Shown here: positions 24,685 through 35,827 of the stretch, one piece after another
Position numbering within the stretch: the stretch's first letter is position 1
Layout: the number at the start of each line of letters is the position of its first letter
Assembly (NCBI GenBank): GCA_025677835.1
Contig: JAIXMR010000021.1
Location: forward strand, 124,501-188,500
Reading direction: 5' to 3'
Length of the DNA stretch: 64,000 bases
Source: Sporodiniella umbellata
Lineage: Eukaryota > Mucoromycota > Mucoromycetes > Mucorales > Rhizopodaceae
Made by a program: the position numbers and the translations under genes
Notes under the pieces: generated by a model
What the model was told of the DNA's origin: nothing
The model's database searches: none
What the model saw: only the letters and a program-made list of their open reading frames with translations

Positions 24685-25276
24685 ATGAACGCTGAAAAAC
24701 TCGCCAAGCTTCAAAACCAAGTTCGTATTGGTGGCAAGGGTAAACTTTATTGATTGTTTGATAAAGAATCTATTAAAATTGATATGAAAAAAAGGTACTC
24801 CTCGTCGTAAGGTCAAGAAGACTGTATCCAACTCTTCTTCTGGTGATGACCGTAAGCTCTCTGCTGCTCTTACCAGCTTGAAGGTCCAGCCTATTGCTGG
24901 TGTTGATGAAGTCAACATGTTCAAGGACAATGGCAAGGTTGTTCACTTCAACAACCCTCGCGGTAAGCAGATACTCTAAAAGGGTCAGCGTGTGTTGACT
25001 GAGCTTGTTTTTATTCATCTAGTTCAAGCCGCCGCTAACGCCAACACTTTTGCTATTCACGGTCGCTCCGCTGAAAAGGATATGGCTGAACTTATCCCCA
25101 ACATCTTGAACCAATTGGGCCCTGACTCGATGGCTGCTCTCAAGAAGCTTGCCGAAAGCTTCAAAGATGCTCAAGGTAACACTGAAGAAGGTGCTGAGGA
25201 TGATGAAATCCCTGATTTGGTTGAAAGCTTCGATAAGGCTGAAATCGAAGAGAAGAAGGAAGAGGCTTCTGCTTAA
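24685..25276 (+). CDS. EGD1: Nascent polypeptide-associated complex subunit beta (BTF3/Egd1)
   Basis: Ribosome-bound chaperone subunit that pairs with NAC alpha at the peptide exit. Three exons, 24685-24739, 24795-24962 and 25023-25276, give 158 aa, the family length. It starts [24 protein letters not shown], which holds the RRKxxK-type ribosome-binding motif of beta-NAC. The NAC domain (about 35-100: [37 protein letters not shown]) and an acidic C-terminus follow. Codon use is biased (many GCT, AAG, CTC and TTG), as expected for high expression. Confidence 0.96.
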
Positions 25277-25641
25277 TTTTTTTTTTTCTTTAAATATTTA
25301 TTGTCTACATTAAAAAAGAAAAAAAGGCACACAAATATACATACTTACATATATACACACGCAATCAAACACTACATATTTTTATATACAAATAGAAGAC
25401 TTTTTTTTTTTATTTTCATTATGAGTTGTATTATTATTACTATTGCTGTTATAAACATGGGGGTTTCTTTTTTTTTTTTCTATAAATTGTACATAGAGTG
25501 GAATAAATAAGGGGAGAGCAAGTTGAATTATATGTAAGTTGGATAGGAAACCCAGATTTTTTTTTTTTTTGTATGTGCTTTTGTTTTTAAACCAAGATAG
25601 GCTTTAAAAGAATGAGAGTGAATTTACATGCAGGTATAGAT

Positions 25642-25682
<41 letters not shown>

Positions 25683-25686
25683 GGTT
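25277..25686. other. Convergent 3' intergenic with (TA)n tract
   Basis: 410 bp between the NAC beta stop and the stop of the minus-strand Ecl1-type gene. It holds both 3' UTRs, an AATAAA-type signal near 25501-25508 and a (TA)n microsatellite at 25645-25675. Confidence 0.7.
25645..25675. repeat. (TA)n microsatellite
   Basis: About 15 uninterrupted TA units immediately downstream of the minus-strand Ecl1-type stop codon, flanked by TGTGTGTG. Confidence 0.9.
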
Positions 25687-26038
25687 TCAAGAGTCACAAG
25701 AAAACAAACTTGATTCAGAAGGAGAACCCGGTGTAAATTTGTATGGAAAGTAGTGATAGCCGTTATTAGAATGAATATTTCCCGCAGTAGAGCGGCGTCG
25801 GTGATCATGGAATGAGTATAATAAGGGTGCCATCTGAGGAGAAGTAGGTGGTGTGATGGAATCAAATGGCGTTGACTTTTTTTCGGGATGAGTGCAGGAA
25901 CTGTCTTGGAAGCGACATGATTCTGAGCAGTAGAGCTGTAAACAATGTTAGTTATCGGTTCTATGAGAGAAAGCTGGGTACACTTACGTTATTGTCAACA
26001 CAGTGACGATCACAGATAATACACCAAGAGAGATCCAT
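25687..26038 (-). CDS. Ecl1-family zinc-binding protein (lifespan regulatory factor type)
   Basis: Small protein related to fission-yeast Ecl1, a stress and nutrient-response regulator that prolongs chronological lifespan. Two exons, 25988-26038 and 25687-25935, give 99 aa in phase 0. The N-terminus carries MDLSWCIICDRHC, followed after the intron by LYCSESCRFQD, the paired-Cys signature of the family (CxxC...CxxxC). The rest is Ser/Thr/Pro-rich with TPPTSPQ and a His/Tyr patch. The intron interrupts the Cys motif, so no single frame shows the gene. Recognition rests on the N-terminal 30 residues; precise function is inferred. Confidence 0.8.
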
Positions 26039-28979
26039 TGTTAGGTTTGGATTAATAATAAATATAAAGTATGTACGAAAATAAAATAAAATAATAGAAT
26101 AGGTCCTTCTTTATATATCAATTTCATCATATGCCCACGACCCACTGTTAGTCATACTTTAATTTAAAACCCAATTTGGGAAATGAGTAATCTATACGCA
26201 AAAATGGTCTGAGATTTCTAATATATTTTTAAAATTGGCTTTATTGGCTCATCTCACTCGCACTCACATCATTTACATTTGAAATGACCCAAAAAACTAT
26301 TGCAATACGCAACTCGATTAAAAAAAAATTTTTTTTTCTCGGTCATTTTTTAAAAGCGTAAAATAAAAAAAAACATCACCAGTAGTAGTAGCAATAAAAA
26401 AAAAAAAATAGGGCCAAACAATAATAATAATAATAATAAAAAAAACGTATGTCTTATGTGCCTCTTACAGGAATAAAAAACAGCCTGATTTTTTGATTCA
26501 AAATTCTTTTTACGAAAAAAACCGGATGCGTAGTTGAAAACAATTTTTTTCCTTTGGCCAGACCGGAAAATTTTTGAAAAAAAAAAAAAAAAAAATTGTT
26601 ATCAGATCTTTTGCGCAGCTGCTTAAAAGATCTGATAATAGAACGTATGCCATTTCGATTTCTAATCAATTTTCTGTCTTTTTGTTGTTTTCTTTTTTTT
26701 TTTGAAATACGAGTGCCCGTAACTCAGAATCTATTGTGTTTTTTTTTTTTTTTGCGCTTATGTAAAATGCAATGACCGGGTTTGGAGCTAATATATAGGT
26801 GTTATTCGCTCATCTTATCATCGTCGATTGCGTCTCAGAGTTTTAATAGCGATAAACATCTGGGACCCAATGATCTTTGAAAGAGTGCGGATGTGCTAAA
26901 ATGAAAGACAGGCTAAGGCTCATCGCGATTTCTTCAAAGTTCAACCGATTCCCAAAGACTATTATTATTAGTAAAAATCATTGCAGAAAAAAAAAAGGTG
27001 GAGTATTTGTTTTATATGCTTCTATGAAACACTGCCATATAATTGTACAAATTAAACTTGCATTTGATGCAATGACACACGAAATGACTCCCATATATCT
27101 TAAAACTGAAGAGGTATTTCTTGGCATACTACTTGGCTATTCCGCTCGCTTGCCGATAGCTCCGATGGTTACTCCTTCGACATTTCTTTTGACCTATAAT
27201 ATGTTTTAACATAGACTATGTCTTGATTGCTCGTTATAAACTAGCTCTAGAAACTATACTAAAAAAAAAAAAACGATAAGCCGAGAAAAACTCAGTATCC
27301 ATCTTTTTAACAGAATTCTTGGAGTATATCGGCGAAAAAAAAAATACTTGCTATTTTACCATTGTGATTAAGAACACAGTAGGTGTTGGTTGTTTTCACT
27401 TGTGGTTTAGTGGCTTTTCTGTTTTTGTTTTATGTCCACTTTACGAGGTTATCTAAGACGTTTAAATATTAACAATGTTTATTGCGTTCTGCTTTTTAGT
27501 TAAAAAGGCTATGGTCTATCGGCTTAGTCTCATATAGTTTTTCTTGCGTAATAGCTCTTGAGACAAGCTTCGTTCAGCCAGGCTGCTAAACTCTAGCAGA
27601 GAAATAGCTTTTAGGTTGACAAAACAAACTCCTATTGCGCTGTAGTCTAAATTTGTTCAGGGCCATTGATAATCAGGTTACAACGTAATAATAACGTAAT
27701 TTCATAAAAAAAGTAATCTGGGCCTAGGTATCATACTTTAGGATGTGGTGATCGTTATCTGCCAAATAAGGTAAGGGAAGCGATTCGATCGTATCACATA
27801 GTGGATTCTGTTTTTATATTCATTTCTATTTTGCTCAGTGAAATTACTAAAAGGAACAAAATGGAGCGTTTCTATACACGATTTGAGTTTCCGAATGGGT
27901 TGCCATGGTTTCATGCTGCCAACAAACGGAGTACCCCAGATGACTCAGACTTGACCCTAGAATAACACTTTTTTTGACAAAAGAATGATAGGTGCCATAT
28001 GACGTTTTTTTTTGGTCACATACAAGTAAAGCAACAAGAGGTTTTTTTTTATAGAAAAAAGAAGAAAGGAACGAAGCGGAAGGCGGGCTTTTCGGAATAT
28101 ATTAATAATGGACAACTTGGCAGGCAAACTAAACTACGGTACCCCAAGCCGGTGCGCGCGTCAACTGAATAACATTAATATACGCTTTTTACTGTATAAA
28201 ACCTAAATCACGTTTTTAAATAAAAGATAATAATAAGCCTTGCCTAGTAACGGATTCTTAGAAATGAGACCGTTGATTGAGAGGATGTTTTGCACTGTTA
28301 CTAACACTGAATTCTCCGAGTATACCTTTGAAGTGACTAGCCAAAAATTAGACAAATTCACAATACTTAACATTACACAAAAATCTATAGATAGTAACAG
28401 AGGGTAATTTAATCAAAAAACATTGAACAACTGTCTCTTCCCTTCTTCCCCAAAAACCTTTAATAACTTTACAAAAACATAATGCTATAAATTAAACCCT
28501 CAAGTATGTAGTATCCTATGAATTATCTCAATCACTATATATTAACAATTCAATAAAAGCTGTCTTAAACTAGCGAATCATAACATAAATTTTGTTGGTT
28601 AAATTCACCTTTTTTTTTAAAAAAAAAAAAAATAAAAAATAAAAGCGCATATACATACACACCGATATATACACGCGCATTTGAGTCATAAGTCAAATTT
28701 CAGCCATAGTTCTTTAGGTGGATTAAACGGCAAGTGACCTTTTCAGGCAACAAAAAAAAAACTTTTAAGCACTCGGCAAATCTAAACCACACAGGCTTTT
28801 TCAATTCCTATTTGCGGGGAAGGGCCTTGTAATGTTCCAGCCCCAGGGCTTTTTTCCCCCTAAATTATATGATTGACGTGTAACTTTTTATTATGTATTA
28901 AAATTTAATACGCTAATTTTGTCTTTCAAAAACTTTGCCAGTACATGTATTTTATGGATATAAAAAAAAGACTGCTCTT
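26039..28979. other. 2.9-kb intergenic region with hairpin
   Basis: No convincing gene. It has AAT repeats at about 26419-26439, a strong inverted repeat at 26599-26638 (listed separately), a weak 110-aa frame at 26877-27209 and a 34-codon frame at 27861-27965 without recognisable content. The rest is AT-rich sequence of moderate complexity, less dominated by homopolymers than the first 24 kb. Confidence 0.65.
26599..26638. repeat. Perfect 14-bp inverted repeat (hairpin)
   Basis: Arms TTATCAGATCTTTT (26599-26612) and AAAAGATCTGATAA (26625-26638) are perfectly complementary around a 12-nt GC-richer loop containing the palindrome GCAGCTGC. It sits next to an A-run (26576-26595). It has the same loop length as the hairpin at 23583. 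Confidence 0.88.
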
Positions 28980-30039
28980 TTAAGGCTTTCTGTAGATTGT
29001 CTTGGAGTCCGCTTGGTTTACAGGAAGTACTATACAAAAGAGTGTTTGTTTATGCCACATTTTTATTATTACTATTAGTATTTTACCAAGTATATCTTGA
29101 ATATTCACATGAGCAGGTCGGCTTGCGGTGAAAACAATCAGTTCGGCTAAACATTTCAGAGTCAGCTCGTCTTTTGGGAAAGATGTCTTAATGTTAAACC
29201 TACCAACATCGTCAGCAACGAGAGGTTGCAGACCTTTGTAAACGCTGTCAGCTTTGTCTTTATCGCCTTGGAATCGAACAGTTGAAAACTCGGTGTTGAC
29301 CATACCAGGACTAATCTGACTAACGCGGACAGGCGTATCTACTAATTCAATAGCCAAAGCCTTGGTAATGGCTTCCACAGCAAATTTGGTAGCTGTATAA
29401 TAAAGATTATGTCAAAGAAAGTCGATATACAGTTATTGTCATGATAATTACCACAATAGATACTTCCGCCGTAGTAGGCTTGTTTACCAGCGGTGGAATT
29501 AATGTTGATAACATGACCAGAGCCGCGCTCTTTCATTTGAGGTACAAGAGCTTTTGTCAAAAAGACAACGCCCTTTATGTTGGTTTGAATCATTTGGTCA
29601 AAGACTTCTTCTTCAATATCGACCAAGGGATCAAGGCCAATAACCATACCAGCGTTATTGACTAAAACGTCTACGTTCTTAACGGGCTCTGGCAACCCAG
29701 CTATGACTTGGTCGATTTCTTTTTTGTTACGAACATCTAATTGTACCGTGTGAATGTAGATGTTGGAATGCTTTGCACTGATTTCTTTCTTGAGTCCCTC
29801 GAGTTTTTCAAAACGTCTGGCAGTCAATACCTGATTTATATATATTGTATGAATATAAAGTATAGTATACTATTCAGATAAAGTTTTACCAAGTTGCAGC
29901 CTTCATCAGCAAATTGACGTGCAGTGGCCTCTCCAATACCAGCAGAAGCACCAGTACTATTTAAAAAAAACATGAGCTTTATGTAATCATGATTATTAAA
30001 AGCTTACATAAATACAGTTTTTCCTTGAAGTCTTCCCAT
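28980..30039 (-). CDS. Classical short-chain dehydrogenase/reductase
   Basis: NAD(P)-dependent oxidoreductase of the YMR226C/YdfG-like SDR group, which reduces or oxidises 3-hydroxy acids; the substrate here is unknown. Six exons, 30008-30039, 29890-29956, 29452-29830, 29204-29392, 29087-29146 and 28980-29029, give 258 aa, the normal SDR length. The Rossmann glycine motif TGASAGIG (about 12-19), LDVRN, NNAG, the catalytic Ser in INSTAG and the catalytic YCATK (split by intron 3) are intact. PGMVNTEF and a terminal VLPVNQADSKTIYRKP match the family. The neighbouring protease is divergent, 1.2 kb away. Confidence 0.93.
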
Positions 30040-31282
30040 TTTTATTTTATTTTTGTATTAGTTTTTAAATACTAGAAAAAACCAAAAAAAAAAAAAAAAA
30101 AATACTCACCTTTTTTTTTTTAGAGCCGTTCAGTGCAACACAAACAGTGTACTACAAAAGCAGTATCATTGAACCTACCTTTACTTTAACACTGAGCCCG
30201 CAAATCTTTTCAAGATAAAAAGTATGTACGAAGAAATTCAGCTAAGTACTATGTCTATAACTAGTAAATAAATCTAAACACATATACTAGACTGAGTATT
30301 TTTGCTTATCTCTTATCAGCTTTGCAAGTATATTGCGTTTTTTTTTTCACAACTGAGGTTTGCAGGTACTAGATTATTTGTTTTTAGGGTGAACATTTTT
30401 TCTTAGACGACTTCTATTTTCTTAACTTTGGATATATCTTAGTAATTAAAAAGGCCTCAATAGCCGGAAAAAGTTGTTTGGAGTTACTCTGTGAAAGCAT
30501 TCGAGAAGCAATGGATACCAACATACCTTTTCTGTTGAATACCTTTTGAAAAGAAAACTTAATCTACGCAAAACTACAAAATCAAAACTGGAAGTAAACA
30601 TTTTTGTCTAGGTACTCAAAATCCTTTAGAACCCGCTTTCTTATAAAATAGATGACTCGAATGATCATGTTTAACTCTCCGTTGGCAAAAAAAAAAAAAA
30701 AAATCCAATGCTATGTAGCTCTAACTAAGAGAATGTCTATCGCGTCTTTAACTTCTACAATTAATTGACTTTTTTCTTTTTATTCTTTCTCTACTTCTTT
30801 AAAGGTACTATCTCCACTCTGTTTTCGTTTCGAAAAGATCAAAACCAGTCATTTATCAGACTCTTTCCTTTCATTTCAAGCATAATGCTATGAAAATTAA
30901 GTTTTTGTTTTGTTGTCATACAAAAGCTGTCAAATAGAAAGAGATCAGTCTATTCATATTTCCGCAAAACTAATGTTCTTGTTTGGTATCGTTCGTTTAG
31001 TTTACCATATAAAAGTAGTCGTAGACGTAAACTCAAACGGTTCTTTTATTTGCTACTGTGTTGGTTCATTACAAAATTCATAAGGGATCGTTTATGTGTT
31101 TGCTTATACAATTTGATCTAATGTCTTGACGATTCCCTCGCTCACAACCATAACAATAATAAAAAACTCCCCAACGCTCTGTATTTCAATAAATTTCCTT
31201 GGGCCTTTATTAAATCATGAAACTATATATTTGTGACAATAAAAAGAAGAAAAAAAGCTTTTTTTTCTTTTCTTTTAGCGCT
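30040..31282. promoter_or_regulatory. Divergent intergenic region, SDR and subtilase
   Basis: 1.24 kb separating two divergent starts. AT-rich with few long homopolymers. The subtilase frame is open upstream from 31217, through a T-rich stretch ending TTTTAG before 31283, which may be a 5'UTR intron. No known factor site is recognised. Confidence 0.5.
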
Positions 31283-32756
31283 ATGTTTCCCACTATAGGA
31301 CTTGCTTTGGTCTCAACCATTTTTTTGTCTTGTGCAATGGCACAAAGCGAAGAGCCTACACATATTGTTAAATTTAAATCTTCTGTAGGAAGATCGAAAG
31401 GTATTAAAAAAAGGGAATGGAGGCTAAGAGAGAGAAAAGCTAACAGAGATATATATTAGCGCCTGAGATGCTACTAAGTCATCATAGAGAGTTTTTAACA
31501 GCAGTTCGTAAAAAAAAGCCTTCCCTCGGATCTTTATCGAAAAATGAAACGGTAGCTGGATCCAAAGATTTGTCTTTGAACCAAATCAACATAGGTCAGG
31601 ACTTTAGTGCTGTATCCGGTGTATTTTCCGATCATGCATTTTTGGATTATCTTTATCAACAACCTACTGTGGAGTATGTCGAACCTAACCAAATCTATAA
31701 AACAACAGAGTTAAACAGGCGCTCAATATATGATTATGAACAGGAAGAGAAGCTCCAGAAGGCAGATATTGATAGCTTGAAATCTTCGAGACCTGCTAAT
31801 TGGGGATTGGCTCGTATCAATCAACGTAAAAAAGGAGATTATGATGAGTATATATTTGACTCATTTGGAGGGTAAGGAAAATATATATATATATATCTGG
31901 CGATACTTTGACTTAAAAGTAATAGAAACGGTGTGGAGGTTTATGTATTGGATACAGGAATTTTTGTAGACCATTTGGATTTTGATGCAAGAGCTTCTCA
32001 CTCTGCAAACATGATACATCACGAAGACAATAACGATATGGGCGGCCACGGTAATAAAAAAAAATGATAGTTCAGAAGCAAAGGTAATGACAGGACTTTT
32101 TTTTTTTTGGGACAGGCACACATGTAGCAGCTAAAATTGCCGGACAAGAGTATGGTGTTTCCAAAGGAGCAACTATCCGATCTGTTAAAATTCTCAATAA
32201 GCTTGGCGATGGATCTACTTCAACCCTGCTTAAGGGTTTGGAGCATGTTATTAAAGTAGCAAAGCCTGGAAAGAGCCTGATTAATCTTTCTCTCAGCGGG
32301 CCTCGCTCGCGACTAGTAGACGATGCATTGGACGCTGTTGTTCTTAAGCACAATATTCCTATATTTGCTTCTGCAGGAAACGCAGGAACTGATGCTTGCT
32401 TTTTTACACCGTCTTCTAATCCTAACGTGTTTTCTGTCGGTGCTACTGATCGTGAAGACCGAGTGCCTCAATACTCAAATATTGGTGAGTGCGTTAGTGT
32501 TTATGCTCCAGGCTCAGCTATTGTTAGCGCCTATGTCGGCGGTGGCGACTCGTCCAAATCAATGGATGGCACTAGCATGGCAAGTCCACATGTATCTGGA
32601 ACAGCTGCCAATATGCTCTCCAAGAGCAGCTTTCGATCTGTTCACGATTTATACACAGCTATTAGGAACACGGCTACTAAAGGCCACCTTCGCTTTGTTT
32701 CTCAAAAAAGCTCAAGCCCAAACAACAACTTGTTGGTATATAACCCAGTACTTTAG
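31283..32756 (+). CDS. Subtilisin-like serine protease (S8A, proteinase K-like)
   Basis: Secreted or vacuolar endopeptidase. Four exons, 31283-31400, 31460-31871, 31926-32050 and 32116-32756, give 431 aa. A signal peptide (about 1-21) is followed by an I9 inhibitor propeptide (HIVKFKSS to VEYVEPNQ, about 27-135). The catalytic domain has Asp186 in VLDTGI, His218 in GGHGTHVA (split by intron 3), the oxyanion Asn in ASAGN and Ser372 in GTSMASPHVSG. All catalytic residues are present. The mature domain ends soon after the Ser block, without a C-terminal extension. An in-frame ATG at 31217 would add a Lys-rich leader that would spoil the signal peptide, so 31283 is preferred. Confidence 0.93.
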
Positions 32757-33185
32757 ATTCAAAAGCAATGTCAAGCAAAAAAAAAAGTCTTTGCCCTATA
32801 TAAAAACCACCTTTTATAAACATGTGTAAATCTAATAGTTTGGCACACATTTGTGGAAGTATATTGCTCAAGTATTTTGTTGAGACTTTCTTATCTGATT
32901 AGATAAAGTTTTTCTGCAAAAAAAAAAAAAAAAAAGAAACATACTGTATTTCGTTTGACATAAACACATGCCTTGGGTGTCGATAAGAAGTAGCCACCGC
33001 AAAAATTTCAACTATTTTAAAACTTTAACAGTTGCTTTTCTTGAAGACAGGCTGCTTAGTAATAACTTTAATAAATTCCTCCACTCTCAAAAACTTCCAA
33101 CACCAAGGGAAGAGCAGTTATATCATATAGAGTACTTTTTAGTGTTAGTCTAGGTTATAGAATATTCTGTTTTTAATTTTTATTA
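32757..33185. other. Intergenic, nothing recognised
   Basis: 429 bp between the subtilase stop and the end of the transposase relic. AT-rich with one A-run at 32919-32935. If the transposon's terminal repeats survive, one should lie here, but no inverted match to the 34.3-kb side was seen by eye. Confidence 0.55.
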
Positions 33186-34295
33186 TTAGAATATCTTGAG
33201 AATTGAATTTTCAGAATAAGCTAGACAAAAAACACTTCGTTTATTCCTGAAATTGACATTTTTGTTACTGATTATCTTTCTTAAGTAGGGTTTTTTTTTG
33301 TATATATATTGTATAGTAAATTTTTTATTTTGCTGAGTGTATTTTAATATATTCAATAGTTTTTCAAAGATGTCGTGTTGATTTCTTCGTCTAAAACTAA
33401 ACTCAATTAGGTATTCACCGTAAATTTTATGTTTGGCACCTGGTATAGGAGGCAAATACTTGCGCATATGCATCCAATAACCTTCTATTGAGTTTGTATA
33501 TTCACCAGAGATAGGACCCTTGAAGTGTTTGGAATGATTTACCGTAAAGTGTTTGTAGTTGCCTATTGAATGTCTAAGTATTTTGCAATTAAAAGAATTT
33601 ATTAAAGCAAATACCATTGTTTTCTAGACCGTTATAACCTTTCCAACGATCGCCTATTTTTGTTGTATCAGGTTTTGTATATTTCCTGATTATGTTTCGT
33701 AGCGCGTTTTTTGTTCTATCATGTACAGGAACCATAATAAACTTGGGTGGTAAAGGGCGTCTCTCATACATCCCAAAAACTCATATACCAGGCTTCTTTC
33801 TTCCCCTGTTATATTTTCTTTTTGAAACCTTTTTTAATTAGTATATACAATATTTTGGATTGATTACCATTGTTTCATCTGCTTCTACTGTTTTTTTTTC
33901 AGCCCATCTAGTTGTATATCTTCCATATTTTCCTCATTGAAATAAAAATCTGCAATAATTTTTCCAATCTTTTTGTAGAAAATAGAGACGTTGGCAACTG
34001 ATACTTAATTTTGCCTGTAAACCTCACTAGGTCTATTCTATCTTATGTTTATATTTCTATACTAATAGTTTTTTTTTTTACCATAGGACTAAAAAAAAAA
34101 GTAAAATGTGACAAAGTATATAACCCTCTGGTTTTATTACAGGGGTAGCATCTAAAACGATAGTCTCCTTCCTTATTCTTTCTACTCGGTCTCATGAGTA
34201 AATGTCAGTTTTCACACTCTGGTCTTAGAATTAACCCGTTTTCGATTAAAAACAAAATGAATTTGTATTTATCCCATTGAAAGCGTTTGTATAAA
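33186..34295 (-). mobile_element. Merlin/ISXO2-like DDE transposase relic
   Basis: Degenerate cut-and-paste transposon of the IS1595/IS1016-Merlin group. Recognisable exons on the minus strand are 34082-34295, about 33868-34000, 33615-33828 and 33186-33562. The first holds a zinc ribbon (CEN*HLLMRPSRKN...CYPCNKTRG) in which the second Cys position is TGA (34205-34207). The others hold the DDE core: Asp in VEADETM, SKRKYNRGRKKPGI*VFG with TGA (33781-33783) where Trp is expected, Asp in KIGDRWKGYNGLE, TVNHSKHFKGP and Glu in NSIEGYWMHMRK. All three catalytic acids remain. Introns fit in phase (for example 33563-33614 ending CAATAG, and 33829-33867 with an ACTAAT branch site). Two stop codons make it a pseudogene unless recoded. 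Terminal inverted repeats were not identified. Confidence 0.82.
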
Positions 34296-34443
34296 CTATT
34301 AGTATCTTTAATCTATTTTTAATTATTTATAAAAAATCATCTAAAAAGTACTCTGTTTAATTGTGTTGCCGATTCGGTAGACACTCAGTCCGACAGAAAT
34401 AGGCTGGGGTAACTGATAGTATGAGCTTTTTTTTACAGCTATC

Positions 34444-35827
34444 ATGTCCAGAAGATTTTTGTTTTACTTTATTCGGCCAATTGTCTCAAGAAATGTTATT
34501 TTCCCCAAAATGCATTATACCACCAAAAGAAGGCTTGAAGCCTCTATGGGCGGCATATTTGAGCCATTTCTAGATACCAAAATGTTTGTATACAATGAAA
34601 CATTGCCAAAAGACTAAATGTGTCATAATAGAGATAAGACACAACAGGAGCCTATATCTCCTAAAGAGTTATTATTAAACAAAAGCGTAAAAGGTAAAAT
34701 TGCTGCTCAATGTATAGCCATTGACACTATGTTACAGATCTGCTACCCGATCAAAAACAATTGGAGCTTTTAATTCAACATAAACAAACAAGCTTGTCAC
34801 TTGAGAAACAGAAAGAAATAGCTAATATTGTACTTGATCACATTATAAACGACAAACCTATAGATCGTACCAACTTACTTAAGTGTACATAACAAAACAA
34901 GAGGAAAAAAAAAGACTAAGATCGTTTTAGTGGTCGATAACAAACCAACTGAATTGACAGCCTTTGCTAATGTCATTTTAAGAATGTCAAAATGTAAGGT
35001 TTTTTTTTTAAAAAAAAGACTTTAAAATTTGCATTTATTTTCTTTTAGATGGTGCACCTATTTCTTTAGAGCTGTACCGAATCTCTATGGAGCAGGGTGA
35101 CGATAATGGTGCTTTTAGCTATGCAAGTATGGTCCATAGAGGCTATCGTGGAACGCCAAAAAAAGAAGAAGAAGGGATTAAAATTTTATCGCAGTTATCT
35201 CAAAAGGGTCACCCTTATGCCCAAATGAATTTAGCTGCCATTATTATGCGGACACAGCCTAGCCGTGTAGATGCAGCAATCCAACTATATGAACTAGCGG
35301 CACCAACTGTGAGTAGCGCTTATTCTGAATTAGGCAGAATGTATCGTTTAGGGTATGGCGTACATCAAGATCATATCAAAGCGCTCGACTATTTCAAACA
35401 GGGTGCGCAAAAAGGAAACCCACAGTGCCAGTTTATGCTAGGTGTCTATTACTCTTCTAATTTAGTTGGCGAGCCTGACCAAGCAAAGGCTTTCAAATGC
35501 TTTCAAAAAGCTGCCATTAAAGGTTTGCCGGAGGCCCAGTATAACGTTGGTCTTCGCTTTTTGAAAGGGATCGGTACAGAAAGTAATCCATTCAATGCTG
35601 CAGAGTTTTTCCGTATGGCAGCAATGCAAGGATTTCAACTGGCTCAGATGAATCTGGCTGGTATGTACTATGAAGGCATAACTGTCAAAAAAGATATGGA
35701 CGAAGCGCGAGTATGGCTAGAGAAAGCTGCTGCTTCTGGAGGGAATATAGGAAAAGATGCTCAAAAGAGACTGGGCGCTTTGGACAAGCTACAAGGAAAA
35801 AAGAAAGATAAATGTAGCATCATGTAA
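34444..35827 (+). CDS. Sel1-repeat protein with C-terminal CaaX box
   Basis: Five exons, 34444-34583, 34632-34693, 34738-34884, 34931-34993 and 35049-35827, give 396 aa. The N-terminus (MSRRFLFYFIRPIVSRNVIF) is basic and hydrophobic, like a mitochondrial presequence or a membrane anchor. A helical region precedes at least five Sel1-type TPR-like repeats (about 165-380; for example AYSELGRMYRLGYGVHQDHIKALDYFKQGAQKG). The protein ends GKKKDKCSIM, a polybasic stretch plus CSIM, a farnesylation-type CaaX motif as in fungal Skt5/Chs4 chitin-synthase activators, which are also Sel1 proteins. Unlike Chs4 it is short and has the unusual N-terminus. The first intron uses a GTTTGT donor; without it an in-frame TAA at 34616 would interrupt the frame. 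Function is inferred as a scaffold. Confidence 0.82.

Noticed and set aside
26877..27209. 110-codon open frame with a Lys-rich stretch
   Set aside because: No recognisable motif, no splice context and composition close to the AT-rich background; not supported as a gene.
27861..27965. 34-codon frame starting MERFYTRFEFPNGLPWF
   Set aside because: Reads naturally but is too short and isolated to support a gene call.
32238..32829. Alternative 168-codon frame inside the subtilase last exon
   Set aside because: Overlaps the catalytic-Ser-bearing frame and has no domain content; shadow.
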